A DNA stretch of 46,162 bases from Eggerthellaceae bacterium UBA3686 (GTDB taxonomy: Bacteria; Actinomycetota; Coriobacteriia; Coriobacteriales; Eggerthellaceae). The notes under the pieces were generated by a model. The model ran no database searches. It had not been told where the DNA came from and saw only the letters and a list, made by a program, of their open reading frames with translations. The number at the start of each line of letters is the position of its first letter. Position 1 is the stretch's first letter. Positions 31,088-38,676 of the stretch are shown one piece after another. Position numbers and translations under genes: made by a program. The stretch spans positions 1-46,162 of the forward strand of contig DFIX01000025.1 in assembly GCA_002371495.1 (NCBI GenBank), read 5' to 3'.

Positions 31088-31537
31088 CTAGCTCAGCAGG
31101 GCAGCGAGGTCGATGCTCTCGACGGCAGCGCTGCGGCGCTCGGCGCTCCAAACCTCGAAGTAACCCGTGTTGCCCACGATGACGACTTCCTTGTCGATAC
31201 CCGCCTTCTCGCGCAGGTCGGCCGGAAGCAGGATGCGACCGGCGGAGTCAGTCTGCACGTCGTAGGCTTGGCCCTTCAGGGCGCTCCGAAGCAGGAGCTG
31301 CTGACGGTCGGTGGAATTGAAACCGCCGAACTTGTCGACGAAAATCGTGTCAACCCACGCGTTGTAGCTGTCCTGGCCATCGAAGACCTGAAGGTAGTCG
31401 CCCGATAGAGCGCATGCCACTACGAGATCTTCCGACAAAACCTTGCGAAACTTAGCTGGAAGGGATACGCGGCCTTTTGCATCGGTCTTGAAGCGGTACG
31501 AACCGTTGAGATCAACGGTTGCCCTCGCTTCATCCAT
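31088..31537 (-). CDS. mraZ: Transcriptional regulator MraZ
   Basis: 149 residues with two SpoVT/AbrB-like MraZ repeats, each with a signature: DAKGRVSLPAKFR and DSAGRILLPADLR. MraZ forms a ring that binds GTGG-type direct repeats and represses its own dcw operon. It is the first gene of the cluster, as usual. The ATG at 31537 has GAAGG just upstream; the frame is open to 31615 but lies over the promoter. A promoter with matching GTGG repeats is at 31582-31610. Confidence 0.95.
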   Translation of the reverse strand: MDEARATVDLNGSYRFKTDAKGRVSLPAKFRKVLSEDLVVACALSGDYLQVFDGQDSYNAWVDTIFVDKFGGFNSTDRQQLLLRSALKGQAYDVQTDSAGRILLPADLREKAGIDKEVVIVGNTGYFEVWSAERRSAAVESIDLAALLS

Positions 31538-31581
31538 ATCCTTCGTCGCCTTCTCCCGCTCAGTTTTATCGAACGGTTGAC

Positions 31582-31610
31582 ATTCTATCCCACCGTCTAC
31601 CACTTCGCAA
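31582..31610 (-). promoter_or_regulatory. mraZ (dcw operon) promoter with two MraZ-box-like repeats
   Basis: Minus strand: TTGCGA (31605-31610), exactly 17 bases, TAGAAT (31582-31587). The spacer contains GTGG twice, 10 bp apart (31600-31603 and 31590-31593), the spacing known for MraZ boxes. Bound MraZ would cover the promoter, consistent with autorepression. Transcription would start about 38 bases before the ATG. A second possible promoter (TTGATT-17-TAAATT) lies further upstream. Confidence 0.65.
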
Positions 31611-31798
31611 CACATTTTTACATTCTCGCCCCAATTTATGCCCTAAATGCAGTGAAATCAAACTCTTTTCTTTGAGCAGGGTCTATATGTTGTGGTCGCA
31701 AATAGCGGGTATACAAGTCATCGTCGTGGGGCACCGTCCCATCCCCGCGCTACTGAAAACGGGGGCTTGCCCGTTGTCGCATTTTTTGCAATCCCCCC

Positions 31799-31908
31799 GC
31801 GTTTCCGCAGGCGGGAGCGCGCTCCGGCTTGGCTTCGCCTAACCTATGTGAATTACAGGAGCAGTGGCTGCAGAATCGCTGGAGTCACGCTCCCGCCTGC
31901 GGAAACGC
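31799..31908. repeat. Dispersed palindromic element, copy D (reverse)
   Basis: 110 bp with perfect 21-bp arms at 31799-31819 and 31888-31908. The core, read on the minus strand, has CGATTCTGCAGCCACTG and TTAGGCGAAGCCAAGCC, nearly identical to copy C. It lies in the 450-bp stretch between the divergent mraZ and xerC/D genes, closer to xerC/D. Confidence 0.88.
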
Positions 31909-31988
31909 TTCGCTGCCTTTTAATGTGACAGCGCTACAAGCCCTGTCACGCGAGCCCCGTCATGTAATGGCTTTGGTACAATCGCCGC

Positions 31989-32888
31989 ATGAAGATGCAG
32001 CGGGCCATAGACGAGTACCTTACCTATTTGCGGGTCGAGCGCGGCAGCTCGCCCCTTACCATCGACGCATATGCAGCCGATTTGGCTGACTACCTGCTGT
32101 TCTTGGAAGAATGCCGCATCGACGACCCCGATCGGGTCGATCGCGATGCCATCATCGGGTACGAAGCCGACCTGCACGAGCGGGGTTATGCGGCCTCGAG
32201 CGTAGATAGGCACATCTCGGTGCTGAAGGGCTTCCACCGTTTCTGCATGCGCGAAGGTTACGCCAAAGACAACCCCGCTTCGACCGTGCGACTTCCCGCC
32301 GCACCCGACCGCCTGCCCGATGTCCTAACTATCGAGCAAGTTAACAAGTTGCTTGACCAGACAGGCGGCGAGCTTCCCGCGCAGAAGCGCGACCGGGCGC
32401 TTTTGGAAGTGCTCTATGGATGCGGGTTGCGTGTGAGCGAATGCGCAGGTCTTGATCTGGGTGATTGCATTTTCGGCGAGGGATTCCTTCGCGTCGTCGG
32501 CAAAGGCAGCAAAGAGCGCATCGCGCCCATTTCGGGTACGGCGCTGCAGGCGCTCGTTGACTACTTGCAAAATGCTCGCCCAGCTTTCACGAAACCAGGC
32601 AAACCCACGTCGGCAGTTTTCCTCAACGCGCGCGGCGGCCGCCTTTCGCGGCAATCAATCCATTCGATCGTCGCGAAAGCGGGTATCGGAATCGGCGTTG
32701 AGAACCTGCACCCGCACACATTGCGGCACTCGTTTGCCACCCACATGCTGGCAGGCGGCGCCGACTTGCGCGTTATCCAGGAGATTCTGGGGCACTCTGA
32801 CATTTCGACCACCCAGATATACACTCACGTGAACCGCACGCACATCCAAGAGGAATACCTCAGCGCCCACCCGCGCGCCAGATTATGA
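31989..32888 (+). CDS. xerD: Tyrosine recombinase XerC/XerD
   Basis: 299 residues: N-terminal SAM-like DNA-binding domain (1-95) and C-terminal catalytic domain. All active residues are seen: Arg148 (GCGLRVSE), Lys172 (GKGSKER), His243 and Arg246 (HTLRHSFATHML), His269 (LGHSD) and the nucleophile Tyr278 (TTQIYTHV). Xer recombinases resolve chromosome dimers at dif. Length and lack of an accessory domain favour a housekeeping Xer rather than a phage integrase; XerC and XerD cannot be told apart here. The ATG at 31989 lacks a strong ribosome site; a second ATG is two codons later. mraZ is divergent. Confidence 0.93.
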   Translation: MKMQRAIDEYLTYLRVERGSSPLTIDAYAADLADYLLFLEECRIDDPDRVDRDAIIGYEADLHERGYAASSVDRHISVLKGFHRFCMREGYAKDNPASTVRLPAAPDRLPDVLTIEQVNKLLDQTGGELPAQKRDRALLEVLYGCGLRVSECAGLDLGDCIFGEGFLRVVGKGSKERIAPISGTALQALVDYLQNARPAFTKPGKPTSAVFLNARGGRLSRQSIHSIVAKAGIGIGVENLHPHTLRHSFATHMLAGGADLRVIQEILGHSDISTTQIYTHVNRTHIQEEYLSAHPRARL

Positions 32889-33031
32889 TTGCATAGGCTA
32901 CATCTTTCAGCTTCGCCGATCACGTGAAGCGTCGCTTGTCGGTTGCGTTTCCTGCCACCAAGCTGGTCTGTTGTGGTTTAACAATAACAGCATCCATGCC
33001 TACCGTGTTTTGACGGCGCTCCCTCCCTGTC

Positions 33032-33053
33032 TCTAGCGTAGTTTCACGCTAGA
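33032..33053. promoter_or_regulatory. Perfect inverted repeat just upstream of the ClC channel gene
   Basis: TCTAGCGT (33032-33039), six bases, ACGCTAGA (33046-33053), ending 8 bases before the ATG at 33062. A TTGACG at 33010-33015 is 18 bases from TAGCGT, so this may be a repressor site overlapping a promoter. The gap 32889-33061 shows nothing else. Confidence 0.4.
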
Positions 33054-33061
33054 CTATACGC

Positions 33062-34447
33062 ATGAAAACGATTGAAAGCCGCAACGAATCAACCGAGGGA
33101 ATTCGCGGACGCAAGAGCGGCAGGGCTCAGCACCCGCCCGACACCCGACCCTACGTGCGGGATGTCGGCCGCGCATACGAAAACCCTATCGACGAAGCGA
33201 CTGTAACCTTCGGCATGGTAGTGCTCGCCCTTGGCGTGGGTTTCGTCGTCGGTTTTGCCGTGTTCTGCGTAATGAATCTCTCTACTTGGTTGACGACACT
33301 TATCTGGCGCGGCATAGGCGGCGCCGTGCAGTGGCCGGCGTTTCCGCTTGTGACCTGCACGGTTGGTGGCGTTGTCATCGGGCTGTGGACCTGGTGGTCG
33401 AACAGTCGCGTGCGCCCGCTCGAGGAGGTCATGGCCGAGTTCAAGAGAACCGGGTCATACAGGACAGACGGAGCCATCAAACCCGTTGTAACGTTTCTGC
33501 TTCCACTCGTGTTCGGAGGTTCGATTGGGTTCGAGGCTGGACTCACAGGGCTTATAACCGCAGGCTGCTGTTGGATCCGCGACAAATTGAAAGCGGCCGG
33601 CCTACGTGCAGGAGCCGTTGCGGAAGTGACGATAGCCGCCAGCCTCTCGGCCATTTTCGGAACGCCGTTCGCAGGCATCGTCGCCGGCGCTGAAAGCGCT
33701 CCGGAAGATGTGAGCCGCGTCTCAGAAACGCTAAACGTTGACGACTACAACTTGCGGCGCGGCGCGAAGATCGTGCTCTACACCGCTGCAGCGTTCGGCG
33801 CCTTCGGCGGCGTCATGCTATTCTCGCATCTGTTCGGCGCCGCAAGCGGACTTCCGCGTTTCGAACCGATAACGGCCACATACGCCGAGCTTCTGTGGGC
33901 GCTGCCCTGCATTGCAGTTGCCTACGCCATGACGTTGCTCTTCCACGGTTCGGCGCGGTTATTCGCAAACATCGCGACGCGTTTTGGCAACGGCGCGCTC
34001 GGCACGGTAGCGCCTCCCATCATTGCCGGCGTCGTTATGGGCGCAATCGCCTGCGTACTGCCGTACGTGCTGTTCCCAGGTGAAGCACAATCCGAAGAGC
34101 TCATGGCGTCTTGGACCACCTGGACTGCCGTGGCGCTTTTTGCTACGGGGATGATCAAAGCGGTCGTAACGCCACTCTGCCTGAACATGGGCTGGGTCGG
34201 CGGCAGCCTATTCCCATCAATCTTCGCCAGTGTAGCCGCAGGTTACGGCCTAGCCGCACTCACTGGCGCCGACCCCATGCTCATGGTCACGGTCACAACT
34301 GCCGCGTTTCTCGGCGGCGTTACCCAAAAGCCACTGATGACGCTCGCGATTCTGTTCCTATGCTTCCCAGCTCAGGGGCTCATTTGGATGGGTCTTGCCG
34401 CCATCATAGGCTCGGCGCTGCCCGTGCCCATACCGAAGGGCAAATAG
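33062..34447 (+). CDS. ClC-family chloride channel/transporter
   Basis: 461 residues, about ten or more membrane helices after a 45-residue charged N-terminus. ClC blocks are visible: GGSIGFEAGLTGL (where most members have GREGP), FGTPFAGIVAGAE (ClC-type APLAG block), and GWVGGSLFPSIFASVAAGYG (GxFxP block). The gating-glutamate position keeps Glu, but its neighbours are changed. It would carry chloride or another anion across the membrane, possibly exchanging protons. No CBS domains. A palindromic site overlaps the promoter region, and a strong terminator follows at 34480. Confidence 0.88.
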   Translation: MKTIESRNESTEGIRGRKSGRAQHPPDTRPYVRDVGRAYENPIDEATVTFGMVVLALGVGFVVGFAVFCVMNLSTWLTTLIWRGIGGAVQWPAFPLVTCTVGGVVIGLWTWWSNSRVRPLEEVMAEFKRTGSYRTDGAIKPVVTFLLPLVFGGSIGFEAGLTGLITAGCCWIRDKLKAAGLRAGAVAEVTIAASLSAIFGTPFAGIVAGAESAPEDVSRVSETLNVDDYNLRRGAKIVLYTAAAFGAFGGVMLFSHLFGAASGLPRFEPITATYAELLWALPCIAVAYAMTLLFHGSARLFANIATRFGNGALGTVAPPIIAGVVMGAIACVLPYVLFPGEAQSEELMASWTTWTAVALFATGMIKAVVTPLCLNMGWVGGSLFPSIFASVAAGYGLAALTGADPMLMVTVTTAAFLGGVTQKPLMTLAILFLCFPAQGLIWMGLAAIIGSALPVPIPKGK

Positions 34448-34479
34448 AGGGGGCTTAAACCCTGCGCTACCAAGGGGCG

Positions 34480-34510
34480 CTCGTCGCACACGCGTGTGCG
34501 ACGAGTTTTA
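34480..34510 (+). terminator. Terminator of the ClC gene
   Basis: CTCGTCGCACAC, GC, GTGTGCGACGAG and then TTTTA, starting 33 bases after the stop codon. The stem is a perfect 12-bp repeat. Confidence 0.85.
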
Positions 34511-34522
34511 AGAGGCAAGTAT

Positions 34523-34583
34523 GCCAAAAAGGTGCCAAACAGGAGTATCCCCTTTGGCCCTCTCTTTCACCCTCCTTGGCACC
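34523..34583. repeat. Imperfect GCCAAA/TTTGGC palindromes, copy 4
   Basis: GCCAAAAAGG (34523-34532) faces CCCTTTGGC (about 34550-34558), and GGTGCCAA (34531-34538) faces TTGGCACC (34576-34583). The same CCAAA...TTTGG style occurs at 3017-3315. Confidence 0.45.
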
Positions 34584-34641
34584 ATGACGTTGCTGATATC
34601 ATATACTTTGGCATCTCTACCAAGCAGTGAAGCAGGTTCCT

Positions 34642-36006
34642 ATGCAGCTTTCGTTCGAAGAATACGATGCGCCTTACGAGGGGCGATACGACGACGCTGA
34701 AAACGAAGCGGCCATCACGGGCCCTTTGGCAGCGCGCATGCGTCCGCGCACGCTCGACGAAGTTGCCGGGCAGCAGCACCTCATTGGCCCCGGAAAGGTG
34801 CTGCGACGCATCATCGAGGCCGACCAGGTGCAGTCCATGATCTTTTGGGGGCCTCCCGGCGTGGGCAAAACCACGCTCGCGCGCGTTATAGCCCACCAGA
34901 CGCAAGCGACCTTCATCGACTTCTCTGCCGTTACGAGCGGCATCAAAGAGATTCGCGAAGTCATGAAGCGCGCCGACAGGCTCAGCCGCTCCGGCGGTCG
35001 CACCATAGTGTTCATCGACGAGATCCATCGGTTCAACAAGGCGCAGCAAGACGCGTTCCTCCCTTTCGTGGAAAAAGGTGCCATCACCCTCATCGGTGCA
35101 ACGACCGAGAACCCCTCGTTCGAGGTCAATGGAGCGCTTTTGTCGCGCTGCAAGGTATTTGTTCTCAAGGCGCTCGCGCAAGACGAAATCGAGTGGCTGC
35201 TTCGACGCGCCCTTGAAGACCCGCGGGGGTTCGGAGATCAACAAGTGTTGATGCCAGATGACCTCATAAGCGCCGTGGCCACGTTCAGCAACGGAGACGC
35301 GCGCATAGCGCTCTCGACCCTCGAGATGATCGTCCTCAACAGCAGCGAAGCCGACGGGATGACAACCGTCACGCCCGAAACCGTCGAGCAGTGCACCTCG
35401 CAGAAAAGTCTGCTCTACGACAAGCTGGGCGAAGAGCACTACAACATCATCTCGGCACTGCATAAATCCATGCGCAATTCCGACCCCGATGCCGCGGTCT
35501 ACTGGCTTGCCCGCATGCTCGAATCAGGCGAGGACCCGCTCTACGTCGCACGGCGCATCACGCGGTTTGCCGCAGAGGACGTGGGCCTTGCCGACACCAA
35601 TGCCTTGAACGTCGCCGTCAACGCGTTTCAGGCTTGCCACTTCATAGGCATGCCCGAATGCTCCGTCCACCTTTCCGAAGCGGTCATCTACCTGTCGCTC
35701 GCGCCCAAATCGAACAGCGCCTATCTTACCTACGAGCACGCAAAGGCCGATGCGTTGCACAGCATGGCCGAGCCGGTGCCGATGGCGATCCGCAACGCAC
35801 CGACACGCCTGATGAAGGACCTCGGGTACGGATCGGGCTACCGCTATGCACACGACGAGGAAGGCAAAGTCGCCGCCGGCATGCAATGCCTGCCCGACTC
35901 CCTTGTGGGCACCGAGTACTACAAGCCGACGGAAGAAGGACGCGAAGACCTGTTCAAAAATCGGTTAGACCAGTTAAAGAGGCTCCGGGAAGATGCCCGG
36001 GGATGA
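34642..36006 (+). CDS. rarA: Replication-associated recombination protein A (AAA+ ATPase)
   Basis: 454 residues. RarA/MgsA is a clamp-loader-like AAA+ ATPase that works at stalled replication forks and binds SSB. Seen: RMRPRTLDEVAGQQHLIGPGKVL (shown in part), Walker A GPPGVGKTT, Walker B VFIDEIHRFNKAQQD, sensor 1 GATTENPSFEVN, arginine-finger region LLSRCKVF, and the C-terminal tetramerisation domain with PVPMAIRNAPTRLMKDLGYG. Length is normal. I prefer the ATG at 34642 behind AGCAGG; a GTG at 34627 in the same frame is possible. Confidence 0.95.
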   Translation: MQLSFEEYDAPYEGRYDDAENEAAITGPLAARMRPRTLDEVAGQQHLIGPGKVLRRIIEADQVQSMIFWGPPGVGKTTLARVIAHQTQATFIDFSAVTSGIKEIREVMKRADRLSRSGGRTIVFIDEIHRFNKAQQDAFLPFVEKGAITLIGATTENPSFEVNGALLSRCKVFVLKALAQDEIEWLLRRALEDPRGFGDQQVLMPDDLISAVATFSNGDARIALSTLEMIVLNSSEADGMTTVTPETVEQCTSQKSLLYDKLGEEHYNIISALHKSMRNSDPDAAVYWLARMLESGEDPLYVARRITRFAAEDVGLADTNALNVAVNAFQACHFIGMPECSVHLSEAVIYLSLAPKSNSAYLTYEHAKADALHSMAEPVPMAIRNAPTRLMKDLGYGSGYRYAHDEEGKVAAGMQCLPDSLVGTEYYKPTEEGREDLFKNRLDQLKRLREDARG

Positions 36007-36034
36007 GTCTTGGGAACGCCCCGTAACTCATCCC
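35999..36034. terminator. Hairpin between convergent rarA and superoxide reductase genes
   Basis: GGGGATGAGT (35999-36008) pairs with ACTCATCCCC (36025-36034). It includes the end of rarA. No T-run on either side, so it is a possible two-way terminator only. Confidence 0.4.
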
Positions 36035-36059
36035 CAATCGTGCTGGGTATTCTTGCGCG

Positions 36060-36488
36060 CTATTCGTCGTCGTCCTGCATGCTCTCGAACATCTCAGCTG
36101 CCCATAACCCGTGCTTGTTGCAATACGCGTAGATGTTCAGCGGTACATCGCCGTTAAGGGCGAACTGAGCGTAAGGCTCTATGCCGGGACGCAGCTTCAC
36201 GAGCTGCGCGCCCATCTCGGTTGATATGTAAATCCACTCGATGGAGTGGTCCGGATCCATTGGGTGCTTATTGTCGTCCTCGCCCACACGAACCGTAATG
36301 ATTTTCCCGCGCTCCATGATGGGAAGGTGCTTTTCGGCAGATGCCTTGCCGGGATTGTCCTCGGTATACGGCTCAAGGACCTTCATCTCTTCCCCGCAGC
36401 ACGAAGGTATGGCGCCCTGCGTGCCGAACTTCATGACGATGCTCCCGCATTTCTCGCAGTGATAGAACACATCTCTCCAAATGGCCAT
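36060..36488 (-). CDS. dfx: Desulfoferrodoxin / two-iron superoxide reductase
   Basis: 142 residues, cytoplasmic. It reduces superoxide to peroxide without making oxygen, a defence typical of anaerobes. The N-terminal desulforedoxin centre has Cys11, Cys14, Cys30, Cys31 (CEKC, then SCC). The catalytic iron is held by His54 (in EKHLPI, with Glu52 and Lys53), His75, His81 (HPMDPDHSIEW), Cys123 and His126 (YCNKHGLW). All ligands are present, so the protein should be active. The ATG at 36488 follows GGGAGGGAGC. It is convergent with rarA and stands alone. Confidence 0.96.
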   Translation of the reverse strand: MAIWRDVFYHCEKCGSIVMKFGTQGAIPSCCGEEMKVLEPYTEDNPGKASAEKHLPIMERGKIITVRVGEDDNKHPMDPDHSIEWIYISTEMGAQLVKLRPGIEPYAQFALNGDVPLNIYAYCNKHGLWAAEMFESMQDDDE

Positions 36489-36658
36489 GGCTATGCTCCC
36501 TCCCAGAACAGTCTGAACCGCTACAAGGTTATAGTAAGCGAACGGCTCTGGCAGGTTTCTGCCATTTGGTCGAGAAATCGCGCTGAGCCCTTTTTTTCAT
36601 GCAGCTGAACTAACCTTGTTCCGCCGATTATGGCGACTTCTCTTCAATCGCCCGACAA

Positions 36659-36693
36659 AATGTGTAAAAGGGGTCTGACCCTTTTTACACATT
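36659..36693. repeat. Short palindrome with GGGTCTGACC centre, copy 5
   Basis: AATGTGTAAAA and TTTTTACACATT surround GGGGTCTGACCC. It lies in the leader or promoter region of the DUF1846 gene, 60 bases before its start. Nearly the same sequence occurs at 41390-41428. Confidence 0.65.
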
Positions 36694-36755
36694 CTGCTGT
36701 GCCGTGTGTCGGCTCCGTTATAATTAACGGGTTACATCAAAGGGAAGAGGTTCAC

Positions 36756-38243
36756 ATGCCCAAACGTATCGGTTTCGACAACGACAAGTACATCGAGTTG
36801 CAGACAGCGCGCATCCGCGAGCGCATCGCGACGTTCGGCGGAAAGCTGTATTTGGAATTCGGGGGAAAGCTGTTTGACGACTACCATGCCTCGCGCGTCC
36901 TCCCCGGTTTCGAGCCCGACACCAAGCTGCGCATGCTCAAAAGCATGGTCGACGAAATCGAGATTATCCTGGTCATCAACGCAAACCATATCGAGCATTC
37001 CAAGGTGCGCGGCGATTTGGGCATCACCTACGACGAGGACATGCTGCGCCTCATGGACGTCTTCAAGGGCCTGGGTTTCTTCGTGGGCAGCGTTTGCATC
37101 ACGCAATACCGCAACCAGCCAGCTGCCGACGCGTTCCGACAGAAGCTCGACGCGCTCGGCATCAAGAGCTACCTGCACTACCCCATCGAGGGTTACCCCT
37201 ACGACATCGACCATATCGTCAGCGACGAAGGCTACGGCAAAAACGAGTTCATCGAGACTTCGCGCCCGCTCGTCGTCGTCACAGCGCCGGGCCCCGGCTC
37301 GGGCAAGATGGCCACCTGCCTCTCGCAACTCTACCAAGAGCACGAGCGCGGCGTCGACGCCGGCTACGCCAAGTTCGAGACTTTCCCCATCTGGAATCTT
37401 CCGCTCGACCATCCGGTTAACATCGCCTACGAAGCCGCGACGCTCGACCTTTCCGACGTCAACGCCATCGACCCCTTCCACCTTGAGGCGTACGGCGAGA
37501 CCACGGTCAACTACAACCGCGACATCGAGATTTACCCGGTGCTCAAGGCCATGCTCGAGAAGATCCTGGGTGAAAGCCCCTACAAGTCGCCCACCGATAT
37601 GGGCGTAAACATGGCAGGGCTCGCTATCATCGACGACGATGCCTGCCGCGACGCCGCAAACCACGAAATCGTTCGCCGATACTTCCAAACGGCCACCGAG
37701 GCCAAGCGCACGGGCGTGGGCGACGAGTTCGTCGCAAAGGCCGAGATACTCATGAAGAAGGCCGGCATCGACACCGACCTGTCCCCGGCTCGCGCAGCCG
37801 CCCTTGCCAAAGCCGAGCAATCGGGCGGTCCCGCCGGTGCCATGGAGCTACCCGACGGGCGCATCATCACGGGAAAGACGTCGACTCTACTCGGAGCCGC
37901 GTCATCTGTGCTGCTCAATGCCTTGAAAGCCCAGGCTGGCATCGATGACGACATGATGATCATCAGCGATGCGGCCCTCGAGCCAATCTGCAACCTGCGC
38001 ACCGAGCAGCTCGGGCACAAGAACCCGCGCCTCCATCCGCGCGAGATGCTCATCGCCCTGTCCACGAGCTCGCTCACGAGCCCCATGGCCCATACCGCCA
38101 TCGCTGCCGCCGGCGAGCTGCGCGGATGCGACGCCTATTTCAGCATCATCATCCCCTCCGACGACGAGCAGCTCTACCGTTCGCTCGGAATCAACGTCTG
38201 CTGCGAGCCCCGCTATGAACAGCACCGTTACTACCAAGGCTAA
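36756..38243 (+). CDS. UPF0371 / DUF1846 family protein
   Basis: 495 residues, cytoplasmic. The start MPKRIGFDNDKYIELQTA and the blocks LEFGGKLFDDYHASRVLPGF, TAPGPGSGKMATCLSQLYQ and PTDMGVNMAG match the DUF1846 family, which is widespread in gut anaerobes and has no established role. The GPGSGK stretch resembles a nucleotide-binding loop. Length matches the family. The ATG at 36756 follows AGGGAAGAGG, and upstream in-frame residues cover a palindrome and are not part of the protein. A terminator follows at 38265. It appears to be a single-gene transcript. Confidence 0.92.
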   Translation: MPKRIGFDNDKYIELQTARIRERIATFGGKLYLEFGGKLFDDYHASRVLPGFEPDTKLRMLKSMVDEIEIILVINANHIEHSKVRGDLGITYDEDMLRLMDVFKGLGFFVGSVCITQYRNQPAADAFRQKLDALGIKSYLHYPIEGYPYDIDHIVSDEGYGKNEFIETSRPLVVVTAPGPGSGKMATCLSQLYQEHERGVDAGYAKFETFPIWNLPLDHPVNIAYEAATLDLSDVNAIDPFHLEAYGETTVNYNRDIEIYPVLKAMLEKILGESPYKSPTDMGVNMAGLAIIDDDACRDAANHEIVRRYFQTATEAKRTGVGDEFVAKAEILMKKAGIDTDLSPARAAALAKAEQSGGPAGAMELPDGRIITGKTSTLLGAASSVLLNALKAQAGIDDDMMIISDAALEPICNLRTEQLGHKNPRLHPREMLIALSTSSLTSPMAHTAIAAAGELRGCDAYFSIIIPSDDEQLYRSLGINVCCEPRYEQHRYYQG

Positions 38244-38264
38244 CCACTGCTCCACCACGTCCGC

Positions 38265-38295
38265 AAAAACCGTCGGCAACCTGCCGGCGGTTTTT
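38265..38295 (+). terminator. Terminator of the DUF1846 gene
   Basis: AAAAACCGTCGG and CCGGCGGTTTTT around CAACCTG, ending in a T-run. Starts 22 bases after the stop codon. Confidence 0.85.
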
Positions 38296-38312
38296 CTATT
38301 ACCGCCTCTCTC

Positions 38313-38346
38313 CGTGAACGCTTTCCCCTGGGGCAAAGCGTTCACG
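38313..38346. repeat. 34-bp palindrome
   Basis: 12-bp arms CGTGAACGCTTT and AAAGCGTTCACG around CCCCTGGGGC, which is itself palindromic. It lies in a 430-bp intergenic stretch (38244-38676) that consists almost entirely of palindromes, with another 7-bp hairpin near 38355-38380. Confidence 0.7.
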
Positions 38347-38448
38347 CTGCACCGCCACTATCACGGCTAATGCCTGTGATAGAGCTCGCAGCCCTGCCGC
38401 ATGCGGGCTAGTCGGCTGCATGGCGCTGTCGCATTTGAGACTACGAAG

Positions 38449-38664
38449 CGAAGCCGCAGGCGGAGATGCGACATCGGCGAATTGCAGGGGCCGAGCGCCC
38501 GGAAAACGAGCCAGTGACTCGTTTTCAGCGAGGCCGGGCAAGCTCCAGCTTGCCCCCGTACATTCTTTCAGAACTATTACCTGAATACGCGAAGCGTATT
38601 CAGGTATAAATTCGCATAGGTTAAGCCGAAGCCAAGCCGATGCGCGTCCCCGCCTGCGGCTTCG
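38449..38664. repeat. Dispersed palindromic element, copy E, enlarged by internal hairpins
   Basis: 15-bp arms CGAAGCCGCAGGCGG (38449-38463) and their complement (38650-38664), with imperfect pairing continuing inward to CATCGG/CCGATG. Core blocks shared with A and C are GGCGAATTGCAG (diverged) and AAGCCGAAGCCAAG (about 38623-38636). Between them about 120 bp of additional hairpins have been added: GAAAACGAG/CTCGTTTTC, GGCAAGCT/AGCTTGCC, and CCTGAATACGC-GAA-GCGTATTCAGG (split by its loop). Confidence 0.7.
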
Positions 38665-38676
38665 TGGTGGGATAGA

